From NCBI GenBank assembly GCA_029339505.1, contig JAQISU010000036.1, forward strand, positions 8,849,001 through 8,913,000: a stretch of 64,000 nt of DNA, read 5' to 3'. The stretch's first letter is position 1. The number at the start of each line of letters is the position of its first letter. Positions 1-9,725 of the stretch are shown piece after piece. The notes under the pieces were generated by a model. It was not told where the DNA came from and searched no databases. It worked only from the letters and a program-made list of their open reading frames with translations. Origin of the DNA: Unio delphinus (taxonomy: Eukaryota > Mollusca > Bivalvia > Unionida > Unionidae). A program made the translations under genes and the position numbers.

Positions 1-1250
1 TATCGGAGCGGTTGGGTAGGGTGTGTTGTTAATATTAGGGTGCATGGCGTTGATATAGATAAAGCTTCACATCAAATAACCTGGAAACGGGGAATCAAAA
101 ATAGTCCTCAGAATGTATGTGCGTAATACATTTCAGGTCAGTATCACGTGACCCTTTACACCCGAAACAAATTGTAGAAAACCCGGTCAATTTATAGATA
201 TTTGAATTATTATACGATAAATATTAAATTTCTTTTCATAAACTTTCCTTCTTGAGAGGATTCGCCCTGCTATGATGATATTTAAAGGGTGAAGAATCAT
301 TAATTCTTAGTGGCATGATAGATCGTGTGTGTTCCCGTTGGAACATCAGAACACAAGTTCTCATCTACACATTTGATATGTTTAGTTCACTCTTCCTTGC
401 GATTACGATGTGAACATTCAGGGTGCAGATTGTTTACTATTTCCAGATACCGAAGAGTAGTAAAACTAGGGTCGCCTCAGGTAGATTGTATTCCTTCGTT
501 TACAGCATCACCGAGTGTAACACGTACAGCCAGTTGATTGAATTGTTTACAGGGCTATCTCTGCCAACATAATTCCTTATGATAACGTAGTAGTGTTTTG
601 TCAATAGGTTAATGAAATTTCATCCGTTACTTCAAAAGTATATAATTTTACATTTGGCCCACATACATTTTACATCATTAAGAAAATGTCATTGTAGATT
701 TAACTGGCTTTAACTTTGCTATCGAATAAAAGCCATTTTCTGTTTAAGGGATTTCGGAATAATAACTATACACACGCTTGATTTTTCATCATTTGAAATA
801 ACTTTCAATTGATACTAGAATAATCAATTTCAAACCTTTGTTTATGTTAAGAGACCAGAACCCACTCTACCTGAGTTGTATTCGGATTCCTGTTCTGCAG
901 AGCCATTTTGAAAGTCTGAAATATATAAATGCATAACTCACTTGCCTATATAGAATATATCATCACATTATTTAAGGTTAACCGTTATACATTACTGTAT
1001 GCAGCTTCATATCATTTGGAAAAATGTCAAACCTTCGCAATGTTTATGTATTCATTGATAAAGGCGTGCAAACTATATTCTCTGGCTATTTTCACTTCAG
1101 CATGTAAATGCTTTATATCTGTTAATATTTCCCACACATCCATCCACATCTTTAGCTGAAGTCAACAATTCTGAAGTTTCCAATCATTTTGATGTTATCA
1201 ATATTGTGTTCACTTGTTTGAAAAGCTCTTTTCTCGAAAATATGGCGTAT
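1..1250. other. host intergenic DNA, no gene recognised
   Basis: AT-rich sequence with many stops in all frames. The short open frames (for example 325-537 and 929-1159) show no domain, composition or repeat that would support a gene. It lies outside the E1 element. Confidence 0.6.
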
Positions 1251-1267
1251 TTTTAAATGTGTCGTTG

Positions 1268-1307
1268 AGTATGTATGTATGTATGTATGTATGTATGTGT
1301 GTGTGTG

Positions 1308-1339
<32 letters not shown>

Positions 1340-1345
1340 TGTGTG
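1268..1345. repeat. (GTAT)n-(GT)n-(GTGC)n microsatellite
   Basis: A run of GTAT units passes into GT and then GTGC/GTGT units. The Thr/His-rich peptide read on the minus strand here is only a translation of the repeat. Confidence 0.95.
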
Positions 1346-1557
1346 TCTGCGGAGGGCGGATAGGATTATAATTAGGTATGCATATACGTAGATAATATGG
1401 TAGGTATCATGATTAGTTTGATATAATTTATCACCTGTATCGTTAAAAATTTTAGACCTGTAAATACCTTCCTCATCGCTTAGACTATAATCCTCTGCTG
1501 CTGCCATCGACGATGACGATCCCAACAGACTAGGCCGCACTGGTGCCTCCGTGGACT

Positions 1558-1690
1558 CTTAAAATAGCAAAGTTAAATACTATTTTCTATGAATAAGAAT
1601 GGAGCTAGGAACAACAATGTAGACTGTAAAAATAGCATATTTAAATACCATTTTCTATGAATAAGAATGGAGCCAGGAACAACAACGTGG
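1558..1690. repeat. two-copy tandem repeat of about 68 bp
   Basis: The stretch containing AAATAGCA...TTTTCTATGAATAAGAATGG occurs twice in a row with a few substitutions. No coding potential is visible. The rest of 1,346-1,944 shows nothing recognisable. Confidence 0.8.
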
Positions 1691-1944
1691 ACAAACTGGA
1701 ATGAACATCAAAGATCGTTCAATGTGCTTCTTATTTTGGTTATCCTTAATGACTGAGATTAGTATTGGTAACATGACATTTTAAACAATAACTTTATTAA
1801 CCTGACCATTTTTTTTGTGTGCTCACTTAAGCTGACATATAGATACGACCCTAAAAAAACTAAGAGAGTTGGACAGATATAACAATATTTTGTGTTCCTA
1901 TTTAATTCTTCTTTTTCCCCTTGTTATGGTTTTTAAACTTTATA

Positions 1945-1950
1945 TCCCAG
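1945..1950. other. left target-site duplication of E1 (TCCCAG)
   Basis: The six bases immediately left of the AGCAGCAAGAGG terminus are TCCCAG, and the same six bases follow the right terminus at 32,418-32,423. A 6-bp duplication is what Polinton/Maverick-type integration leaves, by family knowledge. Confidence 0.8.
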
Positions 1951-2210
1951 AGCAGCAAGAGGAGTGAACAGACCAATTTTTCAAACAAAAATAAGGCCTC
2001 AACCGAGACCGAAACTAATTCAGACAAAACTAAATAGGGTGAACAGACCAAGTTTTCAAACAAAAATAAGGCCTCTACAGATACCGAAACTAATTCAGAC
2101 AAAACAAAAAAAAGTTGAACAGACCAGGTTTTCAAACAAAAAAGGCCTCTCCGGAGACCGAAACTATTTCTGACAAAACTAAAATAAATGACAGTATTGG
2201 TTTCAACCAA
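1951..2210. repeat. E1 left terminal inverted repeat
   Basis: Begins AGCAGCAAGAGGAGTGAACA and contains three tandem units of about 80 bp, each with GAACAGACC, TTTTCAAACAAAAA, GGCCTCT and CCGAAACTA elements. The reverse complement forms the right end at about 32,160-32,417. Open frames on both strands here (Phe/Leu/Val-rich) are repeat translations, not genes. Confidence 0.85.
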
Positions 2211-2248
2211 ATTTTTTTTTAGGTAAAAGTCTTTCAGACGAAAATCGT

Positions 2249-2530
2249 TTAGGATTTCACATACAGACTAATTTGTAAAGTCTCTAATCCTAAGTCATTC
2301 AAATTATTGGAATGGTCAGTGACTTTAAAATTAATTCTCGTTAATGAATCATTATGACATCGCATATACACTGGATTTGTTGGATCTTCAATTATTAAAA
2401 TTCCGGGTGAAGTCATTGGCGCAAACGACTATAAAATGTAGCCTTGCTGGGCCTGATTTGATCTTTCGAGATTTATTTGGTAACTTCCATCAATAGCATT
2501 ACATACTAGTTTTATTGCAATCACCGAGGA
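2249..2530 (-). pseudogene. E1 penton-like/minor capsid protein, C-terminal fragment
   Basis: On the minus strand this translates to a stretch with IDGSYQINLERSNQAQ, YMRCHNDSLTRINFK and a closing LQISLYVKS before TAA at 2,249. The same block ends the penton-like gene of E3 (about 62,690-63,050) and of E4 (54,300-54,963). It has an internal stop. In E1 it lies next to the left TIR, and its N-terminal half is on the far side of E2 (16,868-17,608), so the gene was cut by insertion. The middle of the protein is not recognisable in E1. Confidence 0.7.
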
Positions 2531-3078
2531 GATATATATATATATATATTAGCAGGAGCAATATGCTGTCCACCCGCGTCTGGGTCATTATTACGTTTGA
2601 GGATAGTTGTTTGTGGTTGTGTTATTTTTTGCATGCGTAGAGTATCAGAGGAAAGTACTCATCGAGGAGATCATTGGTTGATTTTTTTTAGCTGGGATTT
2701 CATTGTCTCGGTCCAAACCTCAAAGTAGATTATTTTTCTCCCCCAATATTATCCATTAAAGTAAAAATAACTCTTTAAAGGGTGCACGTCGCAATGTTTA
2801 CATGTGGCGCATGAATACATATAAGATAATGAGGGCAGTGGTGTGACACTTGAGTCCGAAGTACACAGTTCATACGAGTGAGCAAAAAAAAAATAACATA
2901 AAACGTCGCATAGTAATGAAGTATTATCATATTTAATATATGAATGTTCTATGAAAATAACAATAAATGGTTATAATTTATTAGAAAGAAACTGTTTCCT
3001 TTCATCATTTCCAATTTTGAGTATCCCACTCTCCAGTATAAAAGACCCTCGTCACCCTCCAAATATGCGGACCCCAGA
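2531..3078. other. E1 interior without recognisable gene, starting with a (TA)n run
   Basis: A short TA run at 2,531-2,550 is followed by about 500 bp of AT-rich DNA with stops in all frames. It lies between the penton-like C-terminus and E2, and may be a later insertion into the penton-like gene. Bases 3,074-3,078 read CCAGA, the probable left target duplication of E2. Confidence 0.5.
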
Positions 3079-3317
3079 AGCAGCAGAGGGGGCGAATGTT
3101 ACATTTGCTCGAGACATCATTTATCTTAAATTTCCCAAAAAAAACTAGAGATTTTATACGAAGCCCTCTTTTTCAACCAAAAAAAAAAATAAGCCCTGGT
3201 GGGAACTTATTGATTTCTTGCTCAAAACATGAATTTGCGCGAAATTATACTCAGTACGCGTTTTCATCGTTTAATCGAAAAACGTCTCATCTCGATGTCA
3301 TCGCCCCCTCTGCTGCT
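3079..3317. repeat. E2 left TIR, itself a hairpin-ended block
   Basis: The block starts with AGCAGCAGAGGGGGCG (3,079-3,094) and ends with the exact reverse complement CGCCCCCTCTGCTGCT (3,302-3,317). The terminal 16-mer could therefore pair with an inner copy to close a stem about 240 bp across. The right counterpart is 16,005-16,218. Inside is a T-rich/A-rich tract resembling the E1 TIR unit. Short open frames here look spurious. Confidence 0.75.
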
Positions 3318-3342
3318 ATGGGTTAATAATTATTTTACGATT

Positions 3343-4014
3343 TCAACCGAATATTTGATCAAGTCCGATACGATATCGTGTTCGAGGGTCATGTAAATTT
3401 ATTGTTATAAGTCCGTGTGGGGTCGACTGAGCATGACTAAAGAAATTTCGAAATTGATTGAAGTCCATATCAGAGCACCATGTCTGCCAAATATTTCGTA
3501 GCGTATGTGTATCAACGCCGTTGAATACAGCAAGAATATTACAGTTATCTCTGATCACTTTTGGAATCTGAGTGTAGCGTTGAGTGACATATATCACATC
3601 AGTGTTTTTGTGCCTGCCTCGGGAAAATATTCTAGCAGGTTTTTTTTGTTTATTTAACATGACATCATCGTATACAACTAAATTGTTGATAATTCCATCG
3701 AGGTCTTCTACTGATGGTGCCTCGTCAATATCGGTTATAAATTCAATAATACACTCGCCAGCAATCTCTGAAGCGTTTTCATTAAAATCTTTTAGCGCTT
3801 CATAGCATCGTTGATCATCTACACTAGGAGCAACTAAATACAACTTATCCCATTTCATCCATCTCATTATTAAATTGAGTAACAATTGCGTCTTGCCGGA
3901 TCCAGATGGTCCAATTATAATTGCGCGGATAGAGTTTGATAGCGCTGCATGATGCTTAACTGGTTCTCTTGTTTTAGTCGCTGAAAAATCAATTATATTC
4001 ATATCCTTATACAT
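3343..4014 (-). CDS. E2 arm A: A32-like DNA-packaging ATPase
   Basis: This is a FtsK/HerA-type ATPase of the poxvirus A32/Polinton class, which by family knowledge pumps DNA into preformed capsids. The intact 223-residue ORF has Walker A GPSGSGKTQ near residues 36-44, Walker B NLVVYDDVM near 112-120, and a downstream VIYVTQRYTQIP stretch that fits the sensor region. Length is normal for Polinton ATPases. It is transcribed divergently from the Zn-ribbon gene, with the two start codons only 5 bp apart (CATAAATTATG), so each promoter must overlap the other gene. It is one of few genes intact in both E2 arms. Confidence 0.9.
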   Translation of the reverse strand: MYKDMNIIDFSATKTREPVKHHAALSNSIRAIIIGPSGSGKTQLLLNLIMRWMKWDKLYLVAPSVDDQRCYEALKDFNENASEIAGECIIEFITDIDEAPSVEDLDGIINNLVVYDDVMLNKQKKPARIFSRGRHKNTDVIYVTQRYTQIPKVIRDNCNILAVFNGVDTHTLRNIWQTWCSDMDFNQFRNFFSHAQSTPHGLITINLHDPRTRYRIGLDQIFG

Positions 4015-4019
4015 AAATT

Positions 4020-4208
4020 ATGGATCTATATTGTTTGAAGTGTAAAACGCGTACTGGCACAAATGATGTGACGACGATTACAACTAAAAATAACAGATCA
4101 GCACTTACTGGTAGATGTGCAACATGTGGTATAAAAAAGTTTAGATTTGTTTCTACAAAATCAAAGATTTTACAATCTGGAGATGTTTTTAAAAAAACGA
4201 GGAGGTGA
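4020..4208 (+). CDS. E2 arm A: small Zn-ribbon protein (DUF5679-like)
   Basis: A 62-residue protein starting MDLYCLKCKTRTGTND with a second CATCG pair near residue 39. Two CxxC pairs about 30 residues apart form a zinc ribbon. Such short viral Zn ribbons sit beside capsid and packaging genes in adintovirus-like elements. The role is unknown; nucleic-acid or protein binding is a guess. The start is fixed by the divergent ATPase 5 bp upstream. The 3' end overlaps the likely PLA2 start by 26 nt. The reading frame is intact here and in arm B. Confidence 0.7.
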   Translation: MDLYCLKCKTRTGTNDVTTITTKNNRSALTGRCATCGIKKFRFVSTKSKILQSGDVFKKTRR

Positions 4209-4557
4209 TATCGCAGCCAAGTTAACAAATCTCCCTGGAACCCCATGGGCAAAATACCCCGGAGAAAAGCACCTTCCAGGATATAGCTACTGTGGTCCCG
4301 GAACACGATTAGATATCAGACTTGATGATCAAAATCACCCCCGACCCGGCGAGTATCCGATAAATGCTATTGATAAGGCCTGTCATGCTCATGATGTTGC
4401 ATATAAAAGCAGCAATTTGCAACACAGGCATCTCGCAGATGTGAAATTAATTCATGCGTTAAATGCTATTCCTGATAAATCTTTCAAAGAAAAATTGGCT
4501 TCGTGGTTGGTAAAATCAGCTATGAAAGGCAAATTGATGTTAGGTGCCGGTAATTAA
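4183..4557 (+). CDS. E2 arm A: phospholipase A2-like protein (parvovirus VP1-type)
   Basis: About 124 residues. A glycine-rich calcium loop YSYCGPGTRLD is followed about 30 residues later by the catalytic dyad motif HAHDVAY (His-Asp at about 4,390-4,395), with a basic C-terminus. This matches the secreted-type PLA2 fold of parvovirus VP1 and of adintovirus PLA2 proteins, used to breach endosomal membranes during entry (family knowledge). I chose ATG 4,183 over upstream non-ATG starts. It overlaps the Zn-ribbon gene by 26 nt and stops 8 nt before the integrase ATG, suggesting one transcript. Both catalytic residues are present, so this is the only apparently intact PLA2 copy in the window. Confidence 0.85.
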   Translation: MFLKKRGGDIAAKLTNLPGTPWAKYPGEKHLPGYSYCGPGTRLDIRLDDQNHPRPGEYPINAIDKACHAHDVAYKSSNLQHRHLADVKLIHALNAIPDKSFKEKLASWLVKSAMKGKLMLGAGN

Positions 4558-4564
4558 TAACAAC

Positions 4565-5507
4565 ATGGAATCTATTTATTATTCTCCAAAAGGATACTGG
4601 AGGGGTAACGCTGCAATCTATAAACTTGCCAACGCCGCAAAAGTGAAAAAGGCCACTGCGGCTAATTGGTTATCTAAACAGGCTATATGGCAAATTTATC
4701 AACCGCGTCCTAAACAAATCAATTTCTCGCATTTTGATGTGACTGTCCCTAATGAAGTTCATCAAGCTGATTTATTGTTTTTACCACATGACAACGGTTA
4801 CAAATATGCGTTAACTGTAGTTGATATTGCAAGTCGATACAAAGAAGCAGAACCGTTAAAAACAAAATCATCACCTGAAGTTGCTTCTGCATTTGAAAAG
4901 ATTTATCGACGAGGCCCTCTACACTGACCAAATCTTTTACAAGTTGATCCTGGCAAGGAATTTCAGGGTGCAGTGTTATCTACAAAGAAACATCACAATG
5001 TCACAATACGACGAGGACATACTGCACTACATCGCGATCAGGCAATTGTTGAACGTTTTAATCGGACACTTGCTGAGCGGTTATTTGGATATCAATACGC
5101 AAAAGAATTCATCCAAGAAAAAAAGATCCCGCGAATGGGTTAAAAGATTACCAGCTGTGATTACCGCACTGAATAATGAGATTACTAGAACAATTAATTT
5201 TAAACCTATCAACGCGATTAAAAAGAAGTATATACCCGTACAACCACAAAAAGATTTCAAAGAACCAATTCTTGGCAATGTCACCGTGAGATATTTATAT
5301 GAACCAGGAGAGCTTGAAGGTGGCACAAAAAGGGCTACTGATCCTATTTGGAGAGTTACTGTACATAAAATATCTACTATAACACGATCAACTGGTAGAC
5401 CAGCAATCTATAAATTGGATTCAACTGCCCCTCAGCGGGGTTTTACACGCGAACAATTACAAGTGATTCCTGAAGATACTCAATTGCCACCGCATGGTCT
5501 TAACTAG
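4565..5507 (+). pseudogene. E2 arm A: RVE (retrovirus-like) integrase, broken
   Basis: DDE integrase of the Polinton class, which joins element ends to host DNA. The catalytic triad can be seen: Asp at 4,769 (HQADLLFL), Asp at 4,946 (LQVDPGKEF) and Glu at 5,051 (AIVERFNRTL), with D to E spacing of 35. A C-terminal chromodomain-like basic region runs to the TAG at 5,505. Breaks: TGA at 4,925-4,927 where E1 has TGG, shared with arm B, and one extra A in the A-run near 5,115 that shifts the frame. It converges on the polymerase-helicase-HNH gene, and the two genes overlap tail to tail by 8 bp. Confidence 0.85.
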
Positions 5508-8500
5508 CGCCGTTGCGTCTGTTGCACTCAAGACAAGTCAACATCACATTGTTTCTGACATGACCGAAATTGTTATTTTTTCTGTCTACGGTAAATTGGC
5601 GAGGATCTTTATCCGAATACTGCCAACGCATTATACAATTGCATCCTGCGCAGTGATTATTCTGTTGTTTCTTCAAAGTGATTATTAATTCAGCATCAAT
5701 GTCAAATTCTCGTTGTTTTTTTTTTTTTGTCTTGTTTGTTTGTAACCGGAGAGTTTTTTATCAATAATTTTAACATCAATATCATCAATTGTTGTGTCAT
5801 TATCATCGAAAACAATTCTTCGAAGTTGATTTATTCGCCGTACTCTAGACACTGCAAGATAGACTAAATTTGACCACTCAATGCGATTATCGACTATCCA
5901 AACAATTGTATCCGCGATGGTTAATCCCTGTGAGGAATGTATTGTTGTTACATAACCCAGTGTCCATGGCGATTTATCAGCACGCAATGCGTCTTCGACA
6001 ACACTGATATCAACCAGCACAATATCATTTAATACGAGAATTTGCTTTTCACGCTGTCCTGGAATATCAACTTCGATATTTTGTTTTCGTGTATCACAGG
6101 GTCTATAACACAATGGAACTTTTATCAGGGGAAATTTTTCTTTGTGTGATTCAAACAACTTTCTCTGAAGTGTATCTCTGACTATCTTTCTTGCCACTAC
6201 AAAATCATTTGGTCTCCATGCTTCCCAAAATTCCTTCATGGGAGTTTCAGAAATTATTTCTCTGATTATTTCACATTGGATTCTATCCGGTTGTAATCTA
6301 ATTAATTTCTAGACTTCACGCAATTGTTCATCAAGTGCTCTATAATCAGTATCAATTTCTTCATAATAGTCAACAAACCCTTTCAACCAATCATGCGGGG
6401 ACAAACCAACTAAAGGTGGTGGTTGGCCATGATCGCCGCACATTATTACTTTCGTATTCGAGCGCAGTAACCAATCAAGAAACATTTTTAATACATCTAC
6501 CGAAACCGTACATATCTCATCCCAATAATAACCCTAGGGATAAATTTCTCACCCATTCTTTCAGGGGTCCATTCATCACCCTTGTATCGAAAAAAGCTGT
6601 GATCAGTCCAAGCGTCGACGTTCGTTGTTTTATTTCTCGCGCTAATCTATGTGTTGGTGTCAGCAAAATCATATTTGTGAAATCCGTAGAATTTTTCCCT
6701 CGATATAATTCAATTGCCCGAGTCGTCTTTCCCGACCCGCCACAGCCGTTTAAATAAACTGTTTTATAGCTACAAATCGGATCTGATATCGGTGGTGCAT
6801 TAGACCGTTCAGATAAATTATCTCCTTGTAAGTAACTGTTTTTAATCTCAACATCTGCTGATTCAGAATAATCACGCAGTGTTTCCTTTTTAATTCTCCA
6901 TGTACCCCAGTGTTCGTTGCTACCGCTAGTAAATTTAGTCACCTCGTTGATGTACTTTTTGTCAATATAAAATGAATCAACTGCAACTCTAACTGCAGTG
7001 TCAGAAAATATATTCATCATTGAAAATAAATTGATACAAGCATAACCCAGCATAGACGACCTCAAATGTGTATACGGAGAACTGTAACCGTCGCTGTAAG
7101 TAACAATTGTACCCAATTTTGTTCCATTGGACAAGAAAGCGTCCTTGCGATCCACATATATGTTTTTAGATACTGCATCTGCAATTACAAAGTCATATTC
7201 GGTTTTATCTATAATCAGTCGTGAAGAATATCTTTTATAGTCACTTTTGCCACCCTGAGTGAATTTTCCAATTATTCTTCTGCCGAGATCTTTTGCTTCA
7301 CTGTTTCGTTGATTAAATACCCGTTTGGACCATTCAGTGATATATTTTTCATCTGCCTGAATATGTTTTCTGGATTCGTCAATTATACTATCAAGACTTT
7401 CTGCTTCTGGTAACCAGACATTAGTTTGTTTTCGATATGATATAATTGCTTCACTGACTGTCAACGAAATTAACATTTTTGTATCAATCATGAACGTAAT
7501 AACGCTATTGGCAGCCACTTCTTTTCAGACATGAGTCTACCAATCCAAATATAACAAGCGCGATGAAGTCCTGCTGCGAATTCAGATGATACTACACGAG
7601 CAAAACCTGTTAAATCAAAATCAGGCAGTGGTCCATTAATCGCAACACGAGTCATTTCATGGGTGGGGTGTCCAAATCGTTTAAAATACTCAGTACACTC
7701 TCCATAACCAAGAAAACTCGCTGGATAACAAGCAACCATATCAACTGAAATGATACTTTCACGGTCGTATTTGTTATTGTATAAACCGCCATGATTAAAT
7801 TCGAGGCAACTAGCCTCAATATCTGGCAAGAATTCAGTTCGTGTTGGTTTCCATGTTTTTCTTTCTTGCAAAATGAGCTGCAACAGATGGAATTGTAAAA
7901 CAGTTTGTCAATAATTGTTCATCGGTGGCTTCCCCTATTGTTAAAAACCCACTAGCTGTTTTTTTCATTTTGTTGTGAAATGCTTCAGTGCGGTATAATT
8001 CACCATTTGGTCTTACAAACTGATCAAAAATATCCGTTTGATTTTCAGCGCTGCGAAGTAACCACACTGACACAGGGTCGTTTTTAGTCAAATGCGCAAT
8101 AGCATCGAATAGTTTCTCTTTAACGAGAAAACCATCTCTGGAAAATTCTTCTCCCAAGAATTCCTCGGGTATATACTTTATTGTTCTGTTCCGTGGAAAT
8201 ATTGTGACCGCGGACGCCCATGCGTGTTCGTTATGATCAATAATTTTAATTGGGGCTCCATTTTTATTATATTTTGATTCGTATAAAACTTCTCCGGTTA
8301 TTGTTCTAACGGTTATTGGAAATCTCAGTGATGTTTTTAATTTCGCTATATCGCTAATACTTGCTCCGTTTTTCCTGACTGTTAATTCCCAGTCATTTAT
8401 TTTTTTGCATCTTAGATCGGTCAATTTATTTCCTCGGGATGCATTTGTGAAGTGTTCTATTATTCGTTCTGCTACACAATTGAGTGGCAAAGCCATTGAC

Positions 8501-8973
8501 GACGAGTATTTCATTGGTTTTAGTTTTCCTATATCAGGTTTTTCATTTAACGGATATATCCAATAAACAACTGCTGTTTCAGGGTATGCTCGTTCATAGT
8601 ATGGTTTGTCAATTCCAGTTAACAGACCCGGCTTAGAATCACGGCTAACAACGACTGTTTTCTTGTCTTTGAGAATTGGTTCAAATTTGTCTCGTATAAT
8701 CCAACCGGATGATTCTACACGGATAATGAATTTCACTCTAAAAAAATACTTTTTGTTGCCAAGTTGAGATAACATCAACGCTGCGTTTTCATCGTTCATG
8801 GTGGCATCAACAACACCATCAATTCAAAATGTTGACCAACAATGAGATGCTCCATCACGCTTGAATTCATTAAAACAATCTCTGATTTTACTAATCATGG
8901 TTCTATCAAGAATTTTATTCTTTGGTGTATCAGCAACTCTATCGAGATTGAATTGAGCATTTTTCCAAGACAT
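5500..8973 (-). pseudogene. E2 arm A: PolB-SF1 helicase-HNH fusion, broken
   Basis: Reading leftwards: an uncharacterised N-terminal domain, a B-family polymerase-like core (motif A-like SVDMVACYPASF near 7,750; motif C-like RVAVDSFYID near 6,990), then in the same frame an SF1 helicase (Walker A GCGGSGKTT near 6,740; CGDHGQPPP near 6,440; HSSQGLT near 5,930; YLAVSRVRR near 5,850), and a C-terminal HNH with CxxC pairs near 5,640 and 5,520. The uninterrupted ORF 6,517-7,518 covers polymerase motif C through Walker A, so the fusion is real. Breaks: TGA at 8,824-8,826, frameshift near 7,870, one-base loss near 6,610, missing T near 6,524 (shared with arm B), TAG at 6,309-6,311 (shared), frameshift in the A-run near 5,720. 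The N-terminal repeat region seen in arm B is cut off by the fold-back junction. Confidence 0.85.
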
Positions 8974-9017
8974 AATTTTCGAATTCGATAAATTCGGCTT
9001 TTTCTAAAACAATTGAA

Positions 9018-9263
9018 CAAAACCCATGAACAAGTTGATATAATCTAAGGGAGATAACTCCCTTGGTTATATTTAAAAGTTATGAAAGAGTTATCTCTCT
9101 TGGTGCTATTAGACATACGAAAATCGAATTTTTTGTTGACAAAACCCATAAACAAGTTGATATAATCTAAGGGAGATAACTCCCTTGGTTATATTTTAAA
9201 GTTATGAAAGAGTTATCTCCCTTGGTGTTATTAGACATACGAAAATCGAAATTTTTGTTCAAT
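9018..9263. repeat. 123-bp direct tandem duplication with hairpins
   Basis: Two copies, 123 bp apart, each contain the perfect-stem hairpin AAGGGAGATAACTCCCTT (9,047-9,064 and 9,170-9,187) and a second GAGTTATCTC[CT]CTT element. They lie just past the stop of the HNH gene. A degenerate version sits at the same place in E1 (about 25,260-25,350). The hairpins could end transcripts, or be a host-derived repeat. Confidence 0.8.
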
Positions 9264-9725
9264 TTTTTTAGAAAAAACCGAATTTTGTACTCGTTCTGCT
9301 ACTCTTTGTACTGAGGGTAAGCAAATATCAAAATAAATACTGGCTTTATTCATATATTGGAATATTTTTTCTTCGTTAGTAACCGTATTAAATGACTTTA
9401 TAGGTCTCCTTGCAACTGTTTTACAAGTACCAGTTCCTCCTCGTTTTAAATTCATACTTTGTGAAATAGCCTGTAGATTTGATAAAGAATTATTCTGAGA
9501 ATCGGAATCAATATGATCGATAAGAAAACCATCCTTGATTATTCCATTAAACACCTCGAAGACGAATCTGTGACAATGATAATGTTTCTTCCCGGCACTA
9601 AACATCAAATACCCTCGATTAGTCACAAATCCAACTGGCTTCTTTAATCTGCGGTTTCTGATAATACCATCACGGGATGCTTCATAATTAACAAGCACGG
9701 GGTGAGGTCTGAATTCTTGGCTCAT
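9231..9725 (-). CDS. E2: HNH endonuclease with NUMOD-type C-terminus
   Basis: An intact 164-residue ORF. An N-terminal beta-rich region (YEASRDGIIRNRRLKKPVG) resembles the NUMOD4/HNH homing-endonuclease layout. The HNH core follows: HCHRFVFEVF, then LIDHIDSDSQNNSLSNLQ with DH and N residues near 90-108. The C-terminal part (SFNTVTNEEKIFQ...) resembles the NUMOD1 DNA-binding helix. Such enzymes nick or cut DNA and help spread mobile DNA. It overlaps the upstream Zn gene by 38 nt, so both are probably co-transcribed. E1 has a broken homologue at the same place (25,370-25,848), and another relic is at 51,908-52,276. It is single copy in E2 because it lies in the palindrome centre. Confidence 0.8.
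   Translation of the reverse strand: MSQEFRPHPVLVNYEASRDGIIRNRRLKKPVGFVTNRGYLMFSAGKKHYHCHRFVFEVFNGIIKDGFLIDHIDSDSQNNSLSNLQAISQSMNLKRGGTGTCKTVARRPIKSFNTVTNEEKIFQYMNKASIYFDICLPSVQRVAERVQNSVFSKKIEQKFRFSYV

Noticed and set aside
5494..5688. Plus-strand open frame over the HNH region (and its twin at 13,632-13,826)
   Set aside because: It is the antisense of the conserved HNH domain of the polymerase fusion; the minus-strand reading has the CxxC pairs and the homologues.
3343..8973. Nucleocytoplasmic large DNA virus or adenovirus integration
   Set aside because: The A32-like ATPase and adenain-like protease occur in those groups, but the RVE integrase, 5'-AG termini, 6-bp duplication and about 17-kb size fit the Polinton/adintovirus type.
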